DNA from: Variovorax beijingensis
GTDB taxonomy: Bacteria; Pseudomonadota; Gammaproteobacteria; Burkholderiales; Burkholderiaceae_C
NCBI RefSeq assembly: GCF_003951285.1
Contig: NZ_RXFQ01000011.1
Location: 124,001 to 188,000 of the forward strand
DNA: 64,000 bases
Reading direction: 5' to 3'
Shown here: piece after piece, positions 44,425 through 53,464 of the stretch
How positions within the stretch are numbered: position 1 is the first letter of the stretch
Layout: every line of letters begins with the position of its first letter
Made by a program: the position numbers and the translations under genes
Notes under the pieces: model-generated
Told to the model about the DNA's origin: nothing
The model's input: only the letters and a program-made list of their open reading frames with translations
Database searches by the model: none

Positions 44425-46527
44425 ATGGCCTGGCGGCTCGACATCGCGGTGCAGACGCCCGCCCATGCTGCGCTGGGCGACCTGCTGAGCTATGCCAGCC
44501 CCGCCCCCCTGGTGCCCGGCACGCTGGTGCGGGTGCCGCTGGGCCGGCGCGAGGTGCTGGGCGTGGTCTGGAATCCGCCGGTCTCGCTCGAAAATGCCGA
44601 GCCCGACATGGCCCTGAAGCCCGTGGGCGCCGCGCTGGACGCGCTGGCACCGCTCGGCGAGGCGTGGCGCGACCTCGTGGCCTTTGCCGCGCGCTACTAC
44701 CAGCGCTCGATCGGCGAGATCGCCCTGGCCGCCCTGCCGCCGCAGCTGCGCGACCTGAGCGGAACGCAGCTGGCACGCCGGCTCCGGCGCAAGACGACGA
44801 CGGGTCCCGTGGCCGAGACGGCCGAGGCCGCCCACCCGGTCGCGCTGAGCGCGGAGCAGACCGCCGCGCTGGCCCGCATCGAGGCGGGTGATGCCGGCAC
44901 CTTCCTCCTGGTCGGCAGCACCGGCAGCGGCAAGACCGAGGTCTACCTGCGCTGCGTGGCCGATCTGCTCGCGGCAGACCCCGGCGCGCAGGCGCTGGTG
45001 ATGGTGCCCGAGATCAACCTGACGCCGCAGCTCGAAGCGCGCTTCAAGGCACGCTTCGGCGACGACGCGGTGGTGTCGCTGCACAGCGGCATGACCAACC
45101 CGCAGCGGCTCGCGAGCTGGCTCGCGGCGCACAGCGGCGCCGCGCGCATCGTGCTGGGCACGCGCATGGCGGTGTTCGCGTCGATGCCGGGCCTGAAGCT
45201 CGTGGTGGTCGACGAGGAGCACGACCCCAGCTACAAGCAGCAGGAAGGCGCGCGGTATTCGGCGCGCGACCTCGCCGTCTGGCGCGGCCAGCGCGAGGGC
45301 GCGAAGGTCATCCTCGGCTCGGCCACGCCCTCGCTCGAAAGCTGGCACCAGAGCCGCCCCGCCGAGGGCGAGGACCCGGGCGGGCGCTATGTGCGGCTGG
45401 CCATGCCGTCGCGCATCGGCGCCGGCGAGCTGCCCACGGTGCGGCTGGTCGACATGAACCTGCAGCCGCCCAAGACCGTGATCTCGGGCGCGCTGCTCGA
45501 CGCCATCGGCCAGCGCATCGCGCGCGGCGAGCAGAGCATGGTGTTCCTGAACCGCCGCGGCTATGCGCCGGTGCTGGCCTGCGCCGACTGCGGCTGGAAA
45601 AGCGAATGCCCGCACTGCAGCGCCTACCGCGTGTTCCACAAGATCGACCGCACGCTGCGCTGCCACCACTGCGGCTTCACCGAACGCGTGCCGCGCGCCT
45701 GCCCTTCCTGCGGCAACCCCGACATCGCGCCCGTGGGCCGCGGCACCGAGCGGCTCGAAGAACACCTCGCGGAACTGTTCGCCGCGGTGACGCGGCCCGA
45801 CGGCAGCGCGGTACGCATTGCACGCATCGACGCCGACAGCACGAAGAAACAGGGCGCGCTCGAATCGCAGCTCGCGGCCGTGCATTCGGGCGAGGTCGAC
45901 GTGCTGGTGGGCACTCAGATGATCGCCAAGGGGCACGACTTCCGCCGCATCACGCTGGTGGCAGCGGTGAACCCCGACGGCGCGCTGTTCTCCAGCGACT
46001 TCCGCGCACCCGAGCGCCTGTTCGGCCTGCTGATGCAGTCGGCCGGCCGCGCGGGCCGCGACGCGGCCTACCTGGCGGCGCAGGGCGCCACGGCCGAGAT
46101 GTGGATCCAGACACACCATGCGCAGCATCCGCTTTTTTCGGCGCTCCGAAGGCACGACTACACGGCCTTCGCGCGGCAGCAGCTGGAGGAACGCGCCGCC
46201 GCCGGCATGCCGCCCTTTGCCTTCCAGGCGCTGCTGCGCGCCGATGCACGCACCCAGGAGGCCGCGCAGGCTTTCCTGAACGCGGCCAGCGCCGCCGCCG
46301 ATGCGCTGGAAGGCGCCGACCGGGTGGTGCGCTATCCCGCGGTGCCGCTTGCGATCCAGCGCGTGGCCAACGTGGAACGGGCGCAGATGCTGATCGAAAG
46401 CCCCTCGCGCGCCGCCTTGCAGCGCCTGCTGGCGCAGTGGCAGCCGCTGCTGCACGCCCTCAGGCGCACGCCCGAAGGCAAGGGCGTGATCCGCTGGCTG
46501 GTCGACGTCGATCCGCACAGCATCTAG
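44425..46527 (+). CDS. priA: Primosomal protein N', replication restart helicase
   Basis: A 700-residue superfamily 2 helicase that reloads the replisome at stalled forks. The start MAWRLDIAVQTPAHAALGDLLSY is the usual 3'-DNA-binding domain opening. Walker A GSTGSGKTE, the DEEHD helicase box II, and eight cysteines in four CxxC pairs (CADC, CPHC, CHHC, CPSC) binding two zinc ions follow. The frame extends upstream to a TTG at 44323 with an Ala/Pro-rich N-terminus; I prefer the ATG because the extra part looks untranslated. Two DnaA boxes lie upstream. Confidence 0.95.
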   Translation: MAWRLDIAVQTPAHAALGDLLSYASPAPLVPGTLVRVPLGRREVLGVVWNPPVSLENAEPDMALKPVGAALDALAPLGEAWRDLVAFAARYYQRSIGEIALAALPPQLRDLSGTQLARRLRRKTTTGPVAETAEAAHPVALSAEQTAALARIEAGDAGTFLLVGSTGSGKTEVYLRCVADLLAADPGAQALVMVPEINLTPQLEARFKARFGDDAVVSLHSGMTNPQRLASWLAAHSGAARIVLGTRMAVFASMPGLKLVVVDEEHDPSYKQQEGARYSARDLAVWRGQREGAKVILGSATPSLESWHQSRPAEGEDPGGRYVRLAMPSRIGAGELPTVRLVDMNLQPPKTVISGALLDAIGQRIARGEQSMVFLNRRGYAPVLACADCGWKSECPHCSAYRVFHKIDRTLRCHHCGFTERVPRACPSCGNPDIAPVGRGTERLEEHLAELFAAVTRPDGSAVRIARIDADSTKKQGALESQLAAVHSGEVDVLVGTQMIAKGHDFRRITLVAAVNPDGALFSSDFRAPERLFGLLMQSAGRAGRDAAYLAAQGATAEMWIQTHHAQHPLFSALRRHDYTAFARQQLEERAAAGMPPFAFQALLRADARTQEAAQAFLNAASAAADALEGADRVVRYPAVPLAIQRVANVERAQMLIESPSRAALQRLLAQWQPLLHALRRTPEGKGVIRWLVDVDPHSI

Positions 46528-46557
46528 GAGCGGCCTTGCAGGCCTCGGGGGCGGCGG

Positions 46558-46767
46558 TCAGTGCAGGCCCGCGGGCTCCTTGCCGACGTCGACGTAGCGC
46601 AACTCGGTGCTGCGGCGCCGCGCGCTGCTGGCGGGCCATGCGAACACCACCAGGCTCAGGGCGCCCAGCGCGAGCGAGGTGCCGGTGCCGAGCATGCCGG
46701 CCTGCCAGGACCAGCTCACGCCGGCAACCCAGGCGAGCCACAGCAGGATACGAATAAGTATTGCCAT
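46558..46767 (-). CDS. Small two-helix membrane protein (69 aa)
   Basis: A 69-residue protein with two hydrophobic helices (IRILLWLAWVAGVSWSW and LALGALSLVVFAWPA) and a short charged C-terminus (STELRYVDVGKEPAGLH). I do not recognise the family. It is convergent with priA, whose stop is 30 bp away, and the 233 bp upstream of it to 47000 hold no other gene I can support. The length and hydrophobic pattern look real, and codon use is in line with neighbours, but no function can be given. Confidence 0.55.
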   Translation of the reverse strand: MAILIRILLWLAWVAGVSWSWQAGMLGTGTSLALGALSLVVFAWPASSARRRSTELRYVDVGKEPAGLH

Positions 46768-47000
46768 CGTGCTGCCCCATTCATACTTTGATTCGCAAAC
46801 ACTCTATCAGGCATAGTGCAAACTCAAGTATTCATCTGAAGTAGTAGCAGTAGCTATGCCTTACGGCCGTTACGCGGCAGCGGAAATATTCTGAAAAAAC
46901 CGTTGACTGCACCCCCGCGCGCTGCGCAAGCTGTCGCTGTGCGAAGCCCGTTCCGGCTGCGCACCTCCAGCAAGCACGCTGGTCCGCGGGGTCGTCTGTC

Positions 47001-47669
47001 GTGAAGCTGCCTTCATCTCTGGTTGCGGTTCTCCTGTTCGCATGCCTTGCATGCTCGGCGGCCGAACTCGACCTGCAGGGCAGCCGGCTTGTGGTGTCGG
47101 GCATGCTCGACGGCAGCGCCATCAAGACCTTCACCGAGCACCTGGGCAAGGGCACCGTGCGCACCGTGGTGTTCGAGGATTCGTTCGGCGGCACCGCCGA
47201 GGCGGCGGGCGCCTACGCCGACGCCATCCGCGCGAGCGGCGTGGACACCGAGATCCGCGGCCAGTGCATGGCCGCCTGCGCCTACGCCTTCCTGGCCGGC
47301 AAGGCGCATCGCTTCGGCTACGGCCTGCAGGTGAACGGCGTGCTGCTGCCGGTGGCGGCAAGGCCCACGGCGGCCGAACTGGCGGTGCGCTGGCGCGGCG
47401 AGGAAGCCCACAAGACGCTGGCGGAATTCACGCCCATTGCGGCGGCCGCGCCCATCCAGGCCACGGAAACCCGCGCCGCCGGCACACCCAGGGACAGCGC
47501 CAGGGACAACTGGCAGCCCGAGCACGGCGTGCTCTTCACGGCCAGCCCGACGCTCTTCGGCCGCATCTACAACGCCTTCTATTGCGACGGCACCCAGGGC
47601 CGCGACTTCTCCAAGTGCGAGCGCCTGCCCGATGCCGATCCTTTCAAGCTGGGCGTGCTGACGCCCTGA
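47001..47669 (+). CDS. Exported ClpP/crotonase-fold-like protein without the catalytic Ser
   Basis: A signal peptide (LVAVLLFACLACSA, possibly with a lipobox LACS) leads to VVFEDSFGGTAEAAGAYADAIRASG and CMAACAYAFLAGKAHRFG. This follows the pattern of periplasmic ClpP-like proteins (COG3904 type): a Gly-Gly strand turn, then C-x-S-x-C and FLAG. Here the position normally Ser is Ala (CMAAC), so a serine-protease role is doubtful. The C-terminal third (CDGTQGRDFSKCERLPD) has two more cysteines. The start is a GTG at 47001 with a weak ribosome binding site. Function unknown; fold call is moderate. Confidence 0.6.
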   Translation: MKLPSSLVAVLLFACLACSAAELDLQGSRLVVSGMLDGSAIKTFTEHLGKGTVRTVVFEDSFGGTAEAAGAYADAIRASGVDTEIRGQCMAACAYAFLAGKAHRFGYGLQVNGVLLPVAARPTAAELAVRWRGEEAHKTLAEFTPIAAAAPIQATETRAAGTPRDSARDNWQPEHGVLFTASPTLFGRIYNAFYCDGTQGRDFSKCERLPDADPFKLGVLTP

Positions 47670-47675
47670 GGCCGT

Positions 47676-48689
47676 TCAGCGCAGCACGCCGACCGCGAAC
47701 GGAAAGCTGAAGAAGGTCGCCACCGTCGTCCACAGGATGATGCGTGCGATGCGGCCGTTGTCGGCACCGAAGCGCTCGGCCAGCATCGACACGTTGCTGG
47801 CGCTCGGCAGCGCCGCCACCAGCACGATCACCATCAGCGCCGAGGAAGACAGCGGCAGGCCCAGGGCCATGGCCCCCTGCCCCACCGCCCACACCAGCAC
47901 CGGATGCACCAGCAGCTTGACGGCCACCACCGGCAGCACGTCGGCCAGCGGCGCCTTGGGAGGCAGCGCCGACTTCGTGCCCATGGCGGCCGCCACCGCC
48001 GCGCTGGCGCCGTGCTCGCGCGCGAGCAGCGCCGAGCGCGCCAGCACCGCGCCGATGGTGAAGAGCGCCACCGGCGACGCCGCATCGGCCAGCATGGCGA
48101 TGGTGCGCTCCACCGGGGCCGGCAGGCGCCAGCGCGCCGCCGACAGCAGCACGCCCAGCAGGATCGACCACGGCATCGGATTGACCAGCACGCCGCGCAG
48201 CGCCTGGCGCGCGGCCAGCCGCGGGCCATGCTGCCCGCCGGCGCCGTCCAGGCGCGACAGCGCAATGCACAGCGAAGAAGTCACGACCAGGTCGAACGCG
48301 ATGGTGATGATCATCGGCCCCGCGGCCTGCGCGCCCAGCAGCGCCACCAGCAGCGGCACGCCCATGAAGCCGGTGTTCGGAAAGGCCGCGACCAGCGCGC
48401 CGAAGGCCCCGTCGTTCCAGCCGATGCGCGCATTGCGGGTAAAGACCACCACGCCCGCCACCACCGCCAGCGCGCTCAGGCCCCAGACCAGCGCCACGCT
48501 GCCATCGAGCAGCTGCCCGATCGGCGTGCCGGCGCCGAAGCGCAGCAGCATGCACGGCAGCGCGAAGTACAGCACGAAGGTGTTGAGGCCCGGAATCGCA
48601 TCCAGCGGCAGGACCCGGGCGCGCGCGGCGCCGTAGCCGGCCGCGATCAGCGCGAAGAAAGGAAAAGTTACGAGAAATACAGGCAGCAC
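47676..48689 (-). CDS. AEC-family (auxin efflux carrier-like) transporter
   Basis: 337 residues with about ten membrane helices in two halves. The start FLVTFPFFALIAAGYGAARARVLP and the blocks LNTFVLYFALPCMLL, AFPNTGFMGVPLLVALLG and ALPSASNVSMLAERFG are typical of the AEC family, bacterial members of which carry malonate, malate or amino acids. The start codon is GTG at 48689. It is convergent with the preceding gene, 6 bp between stops. Substrate unknown. Confidence 0.9.
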   Translation of the reverse strand: MLPVFLVTFPFFALIAAGYGAARARVLPLDAIPGLNTFVLYFALPCMLLRFGAGTPIGQLLDGSVALVWGLSALAVVAGVVVFTRNARIGWNDGAFGALVAAFPNTGFMGVPLLVALLGAQAAGPMIITIAFDLVVTSSLCIALSRLDGAGGQHGPRLAARQALRGVLVNPMPWSILLGVLLSAARWRLPAPVERTIAMLADAASPVALFTIGAVLARSALLAREHGASAAVAAAMGTKSALPPKAPLADVLPVVAVKLLVHPVLVWAVGQGAMALGLPLSSSALMVIVLVAALPSASNVSMLAERFGADNGRIARIILWTTVATFFSFPFAVGVLR

Positions 48690-48809
48690 GCGCCGATTGT
48701 CGCTGCGTCCCGCATCGTGAACTCTGGCGGCCTTTCCGGAAACATGCGCCCCGTATCATTGCGCGCTTTGCGCCTGCCGTTCCTTCGCGGCCTTCCGTTC
48801 CCACTCCCC

Positions 48810-50915
48810 ATGTCCTCCGGTCTCAATCTCGCGCAACAAGAAGCTGTCAACTACCTGCACGGCCCCTGCCTGGTGCTGGCGGGCGCGGGCTCGGGCAAGA
48901 CGCGCGTCATCACGCACAAGATCGGCCGGCTGATCCAGGCCGGGCTGGAGCCCAAGCGCATCGCGGCCATCACCTTCACCAACAAGGCCGCGAGCGAAAT
49001 GCGCGAACGCGCCAAGGGGCTGATCGGGCGCGAGGCGAAGCACGTGGTGATCTGCACCTTCCACGCGCTGGGCGTGCGCATGATGCGCGAAGACGGCGCC
49101 GTGCTCGGCCTGAAGCCGGCCTTCAGCATCCTCGACAGCGACGATGTCACCAAGATCCTGAAGGACGCGGGCGGCACCACCGACACCGCCACCGCGCGCA
49201 TCTGGCAGTGGACCATCAGCAAGTGGAAGAACATGGGCCTGAACGCCGCGCAGGCCGAGGCGGCCGCGGCGGACGACAACGAGCGCATCACCGCGCGCAT
49301 CATGGCGCGCTACGAAGAGCGGCTCACGGCCTACCAGAGCGTCGACTTCGACGACCTCATCGGCATGCCGCTCAAGCTGCTGCGCGATTTCGACGAGGTG
49401 CGCGCCAAGTGGCAGGCCGCGCTGGGCCACATCCTGGTGGACGAATACCAGGACACCAACGCCACGCAGTACGAAGTGCTGAAGGCGCTGGCCGGCGAGC
49501 GCGGGCGCTTCACCGCGGTGGGCGACGACGACCAGTCGATCTACGGCTGGCGCGGCGCCACGCTGGACAACCTGCGCAAGCTGCCGGTCGATTACCCGGC
49601 CCTGAAGGTCATCAAGCTCGAGCAGAACTACCGCTCCACCAGCGCGATCCTGCGCGCGGCCAACAACGTGATCGGCCCCAACCCCAAGCTGTTTCCGAAG
49701 ACGCTGTTCTCCGAGCTCGGCGAAGGCGAGCCGGTGCGCGTGGTCGATGCCGACTCCGAAGCGCACGAGGCCGAGCGCGCGGTGGCGCGCATCATCAGCC
49801 TGCGCGCGGGCGACACCGCCGTGCAGGGCAAGCAGTACAAGGAGTTCCGCGACTTCGCCATCCTCTACCGCGCCAACCACCAGGCGCGCGTGTTCGAGCA
49901 GGCGCTGCGCAAGGCGCAGATTCCCTACAAGGTGTCGGGCGGCCAGAGCTTCTTCGACCGCGCCGAGATCAAGGACCTGTGCGGCTGGTTCCGCCTCTGG
50001 GTCAACAACGACGACGACCCGGCGTTCCTGCGCGCCATCACCACGCCCAAGCGCGGCATCGGCCACACCACGCTCGCGAGCCTGGGCACCTTTGCGAGCC
50101 AGTACAGGCTGAGCCTGTTCGAGGCGCTGTTCAGCCCGTCGCTCCCGAGCGTGATGCCCAAGCGCACGCTCGAAGGCATCCACGAGTTCGGCCGCTACAT
50201 CAACGACCTCGAATACCGGGCGCGCCGCACCATGGGCGCGGAAGACTCGCGCACCTTCATGCTCGACTGGCTCAAGGAGATCGACTACGAGAAGCATCTC
50301 TACGACGGCGAGGACAGCGAACAGGCCGCGGCCGCGCGCTGGACCAACGTGATGGAGTTCGTCGACTGGATGTCGCTGCGCGCCGGCGGCACCATCGACG
50401 ATGCCTCGGGCGCCGACAGCAACATCGAGACCGAGCGCAAGAGCCTGCTCGAAGTGGCGCAGACCATCTCGCTGCTGTCGACCATCAGCGAGCGCGAGCA
50501 GGACCAGAACGTGGTCACGCTGTCGACGCTGCATGCCTCCAAGGGCCTCGAATGGCCGCACGTGATGCTGATCGGCGTGACCGAAGGCCTGCTGCCGTTC
50601 AAGCTCGAAGACGACAACGGCCGCCAGCTCCAGGTGAGCGACGACACGCTGCAGCGGCTGCAGGAAGAGCGCCGCCTCATGTACGTGGGCATCACGCGCG
50701 CGCAGCGCAGCCTGGCGGTGAGCTGGACCAAGAAGCGCAAGCAGGGCCGCGAGATGGTGCCCTGCGTGCCGAGCCGCTTCATCGCCGAGATGGGGCTGGA
50801 CAAGACCACCACCCGCGAAGACCCGCGCGAGAAGCTCAAGGCGCTGCGCGCCGAGTTCGCGCGCAAGGCGCAGGACAGCGCGGCCGCCAAGGCCGCGGCT
50901 GCGGCGGCGCCATGA
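48810..50915 (+). CDS. rep: ATP-dependent DNA helicase Rep
   Basis: A 701-residue superfamily 1A helicase of the Rep/UvrD/PcrA group. Motifs in order: AGAGSGKTR (Walker A), TFTNKAASEMRER (Ia), VDEYQDTN (II), VGDDDQSIYGWRG (III), LEQNYRSTSAIL (IV), TLHASKGLEW (V) and YVGITRAQRSL (VI). The lack of a long C-terminal acidic extension and the shorter length favour Rep over UvrD. It moves 3'-5' and removes protein blocks ahead of forks. The last codons overlap the next start by 4 bp, which is odd for a housekeeping helicase. Confidence 0.95.
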   Translation: MSSGLNLAQQEAVNYLHGPCLVLAGAGSGKTRVITHKIGRLIQAGLEPKRIAAITFTNKAASEMRERAKGLIGREAKHVVICTFHALGVRMMREDGAVLGLKPAFSILDSDDVTKILKDAGGTTDTATARIWQWTISKWKNMGLNAAQAEAAAADDNERITARIMARYEERLTAYQSVDFDDLIGMPLKLLRDFDEVRAKWQAALGHILVDEYQDTNATQYEVLKALAGERGRFTAVGDDDQSIYGWRGATLDNLRKLPVDYPALKVIKLEQNYRSTSAILRAANNVIGPNPKLFPKTLFSELGEGEPVRVVDADSEAHEAERAVARIISLRAGDTAVQGKQYKEFRDFAILYRANHQARVFEQALRKAQIPYKVSGGQSFFDRAEIKDLCGWFRLWVNNDDDPAFLRAITTPKRGIGHTTLASLGTFASQYRLSLFEALFSPSLPSVMPKRTLEGIHEFGRYINDLEYRARRTMGAEDSRTFMLDWLKEIDYEKHLYDGEDSEQAAAARWTNVMEFVDWMSLRAGGTIDDASGADSNIETERKSLLEVAQTISLLSTISEREQDQNVVTLSTLHASKGLEWPHVMLIGVTEGLLPFKLEDDNGRQLQVSDDTLQRLQEERRLMYVGITRAQRSLAVSWTKKRKQGREMVPCVPSRFIAEMGLDKTTTREDPREKLKALRAEFARKAQDSAAAKAAAAAAP

Positions 50916-51376
50916 AAAGGCTGCTGCCCGCCTTCCTTGCCGTTCTTCTTGCCGCCACGGGCTGTGCCACGGCAACGCAGGGCGGCGATGCCGGCTGCCC
51001 CGCCGATGCGCGCGAACTGCCGCTGCAGTCGCTCTACGGCCGCTGGGAGGCGCGCTTCGACGGCGCCCCCGCCGTGGCCATCGTGCAGCTCGGCAGGCAC
51101 CCTGAATACGCCGGCGTGCGCGGCACCATCACGCGCCCCGCCGCGGACGGCAGCGCCCGGCCCGAGGTGGCGCAACTCGCGGGCGACGTCGACGACGACG
51201 GCGCCCTCTCCATCGACGAATCGCTGGACGGCCGCGCGATCAGCGGCGTCTGGGCCGGCACCCTGCAACCCGGCTCCTGCGGCCGGGAATTCAGGGGCAC
51301 GTGGCGCAACGCCGCGGACGAAAGCACGCATCCGTTCGTGCTGAACAAAAAGGGGGGGATGCAAGGAAACCAATGA
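50912..51376 (+). CDS. Putative lipoprotein (154 aa)
   Basis: MKRLLPAFLAVLLAATGCATAT gives a signal peptide with lipobox ATGC (Cys18). The mature part is about 135 residues with GRWEARFDGAPAVAIVQLGRH and GVWAGTLQPGSCGREFRGTWRN, which look like beta strands of a small barrel or lipocalin-like fold, plus two extra cysteines. No family is recognised. It is coupled to rep upstream and to pldA downstream by 4-bp ATGA overlaps, so it is made together with the phospholipase and may act with it in the outer membrane. Confidence 0.75.
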   Translation: MKRLLPAFLAVLLAATGCATATQGGDAGCPADARELPLQSLYGRWEARFDGAPAVAIVQLGRHPEYAGVRGTITRPAADGSARPEVAQLAGDVDDDGALSIDESLDGRAISGVWAGTLQPGSCGREFRGTWRNAADESTHPFVLNKKGGMQGNQ

Positions 51377-52551
51377 CCCAACGAACACACGCCATCTTCT
51401 CCGTCTCCGGGCTGGCGGCCCTCGCGGCCTGCCTTGGCGGCGCCGCTGCCGCGCATGCGCAGGCGGTCGACCAGCCGCGCAGCCCGCTGGCCGACGCGCA
51501 GCTGACCTGGCAGCAATGCGCCGCGCTCGGCAACAGCAACGAAGCGCGCCTGGCCTGCTTCGACCGCTGGGCACAGCAGCAGACGCTGCCTTCGGTCTCG
51601 GTGCCCGTGGCGCCGCCGGTGCTGGCCAACACGCAGCCGGCGCCGCCGGTGGACGCCTCGATACCGGCCACGCGCGTGATTTCGGTCGACACCAACGAAG
51701 GCTGCCGCGACCGCCAGTACTCGGCGCTGTCGCGCTTCTGGGAACTGGAGAACGGCACCGATTGCGGCACCTTCGGCTTCCGCGGCTACCGGCCGCTGAA
51801 CGTGTCGGCCTCGGCCGCCACCAGCAAGCCCGACACGCCCACCTCGCCGTCCGAAGGCCACACCGGCACCCCGGTGGCCTACCAGGCCAACGAGATGCGC
51901 ATCGGCCTGTCGGTGCGCACCAAGATCGCGCAGGGCCTGCTCACGCAGAACGAGCCGGCCAAGAAGGACTCGCTGTGGTTCGCGTACTCGCAGCAGTCGA
52001 CCTGGCAGCTGTTCAACGGCTCGATCTCGCGGCCGTTCCGCACCACCGACCACGAGCCCGAGCTGATGTATGTCTATCCGCTGGACTTCAACCTGCCCGG
52101 CGGCTGGCGCTGGCGCTACGCGGGCGTGGGCGTGGTGCACCAGTCGAACGGCCAGAGCCTGCCGCTGTCGCGCAGCTGGAACCGCGTCTACCTGATGGGC
52201 GGCGCCGAACTGGGCGACCGCTTCACCATCACCGGACGCATCTGGCAGCGCATGTCGGAGGAGGCCGCGAAGGACGACAACCCCGACATCTCCAACTACA
52301 TCGGCCGCGCCGAAATCACGGGCCGCTGGAACTTCAACCGGGACAACACCCTGGGCATGACGGTGCGCAACAACCTGCGCGAGAGCGGCCGCGGTTCGGT
52401 GCGGCTCGAATGGCTCAAGGCCATCGGCGATTCGACCAAGAGCAACCTGCGCTTCCACACGCAGCTGTTCCATGGCTACGGCGACACGCTGGTGGACTAC
52501 AACCGCAAGCGCACCGTGCTCAGCATCGGCCTGAGCCTGGTGGACTTCTGA
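51373..52551 (+). CDS. pldA: Outer-membrane phospholipase A (OMPLA)
   Basis: 392 residues: a signal peptide ending AAAAHAQA, an N-terminal part of about 100 residues rich in Pro/Ala with two Cys (WQQCAALGNSNEARLACFDRW), then a 12-strand OMPLA barrel. The catalytic triad is intact: VVHQSNGQSL gives His256 and Ser258, and Asn270 follows, with the same spacing (2 and 14) as His142, Ser144 and Asn156 of E. coli. It hydrolyses phospholipids that flip into the outer leaflet. AAGGAAA precedes the ATG, which overlaps the lipoprotein gene. Confidence 0.95.
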   Translation: MTQRTHAIFSVSGLAALAACLGGAAAAHAQAVDQPRSPLADAQLTWQQCAALGNSNEARLACFDRWAQQQTLPSVSVPVAPPVLANTQPAPPVDASIPATRVISVDTNEGCRDRQYSALSRFWELENGTDCGTFGFRGYRPLNVSASAATSKPDTPTSPSEGHTGTPVAYQANEMRIGLSVRTKIAQGLLTQNEPAKKDSLWFAYSQQSTWQLFNGSISRPFRTTDHEPELMYVYPLDFNLPGGWRWRYAGVGVVHQSNGQSLPLSRSWNRVYLMGGAELGDRFTITGRIWQRMSEEAAKDDNPDISNYIGRAEITGRWNFNRDNTLGMTVRNNLRESGRGSVRLEWLKAIGDSTKSNLRFHTQLFHGYGDTLVDYNRKRTVLSIGLSLVDF

Positions 52552-52568
52552 CTTTGCCGAACCCCACC

Positions 52569-53417
52569 ATGACCCACGACCTGTTTCCCGTCGACGCCAC
52601 GCAGCGCGAGATCATCGCGGCGCTGCATGTCGCGCCCGTCTTCGATGCCGCAGCGGAAATCGAGCGGCGCACCGCGTTTCTCGCGGACTACCTGCGGGGC
52701 ACCGGCCTCAAGGCGCTGGTGCTCGGCATCAGCGGCGGCGTCGATTCGCTGACGGCCGGCGGCCTGGCGCAGCGCGCCGTCGAAAAGCTGCGCGCGCAAG
52801 GCTATGGCGCCACCTTCATCGCGATGCGCCTGCCCTACGGCGTGCAGAAGGACGAGGCCGAGGCGCAGGCCTCGCTCGCGGTGATCAAGCCCGACCACGT
52901 TCTGACCGTCGACATCCGCCCGGCGGCCGACGCCATGCTCGCGGCGCTCAAGCGCGGCGACCTGGCCTTCCGCGACGCGGCGCACGAGGACTTCGTGCTC
53001 GGCAACATTAAGGCGCGCCAGCGCATGATCGCGCAGTTCGCGGTAGCCGGTGCGCATGACGGCATCGTCATCGGCACCGACCATGCGGCCGAGGCGCTGA
53101 TGGGCTTCTTCACCAAGTTCGGCGACGGCGCGGCCGACGTGACGCCGCTCACCGGCCTCAACAAGCGCCGCGTGCGCGCCCTCGCGCAGCGGCTCGGCGC
53201 GCCCGACGAGCTGGTGTTCAAGGTGCCGACGGCGGACCTCGAATCGCTGGTGCCGGGCAAGCCCGACGAGGACGCCTTCGGCGTGAGCTACGAGCAGATC
53301 GACGACTTCCTCGAAGGCAAGCCGGTGGCCGCCGCGGCACGCGAGATCATCCTTGCCACGCATCGCAAGAGCGCCCACAAGCGCGCGCTGCCGGTGGAGC
53401 CGCCGCACCCGGCCTAG
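52569..53417 (+). CDS. nadE: Ammonia-dependent NAD+ synthetase
   Basis: 282 residues. Amidates nicotinate adenine dinucleotide to NAD+ with ammonia and ATP. The P-loop GISGGVDS is at 53-60; GTDHAAEALMGFFTKFGDGAADVTPLTGL carries the metal and substrate residues, and PTADLESLVPGKPDE is the mobile loop. No glutaminase domain is present, so it is the short, ammonia-using form. It starts 17 bp after pldA and may be co-transcribed. The 3' gap holds a small tandem repeat. Confidence 0.97.
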   Translation: MTHDLFPVDATQREIIAALHVAPVFDAAAEIERRTAFLADYLRGTGLKALVLGISGGVDSLTAGGLAQRAVEKLRAQGYGATFIAMRLPYGVQKDEAEAQASLAVIKPDHVLTVDIRPAADAMLAALKRGDLAFRDAAHEDFVLGNIKARQRMIAQFAVAGAHDGIVIGTDHAAEALMGFFTKFGDGAADVTPLTGLNKRRVRALAQRLGAPDELVFKVPTADLESLVPGKPDEDAFGVSYEQIDDFLEGKPVAAAAREIILATHRKSAHKRALPVEPPHPA

Positions 53418-53431
53418 CTTTCCAGCCCGGC

Positions 53432-53464
53432 CCTACGCGGCCTTACGCAGCTCTACGCGGCCTT
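53432..53464. repeat. Three-copy 10-bp tandem repeat at the nadE / histidine kinase 3' junction
   Basis: CCTACGCGGC, CTTACGCAGC and TCTACGCGGC follow each other with a 10-bp period; the outer pair gives an exact 12-bp repeat, CTACGCGGCCTT, at 53433 and 53453. The last copy contains the stop and final codons of the kinase gene on the minus strand. It looks like slippage duplication of the gene's end. Confidence 0.6.
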
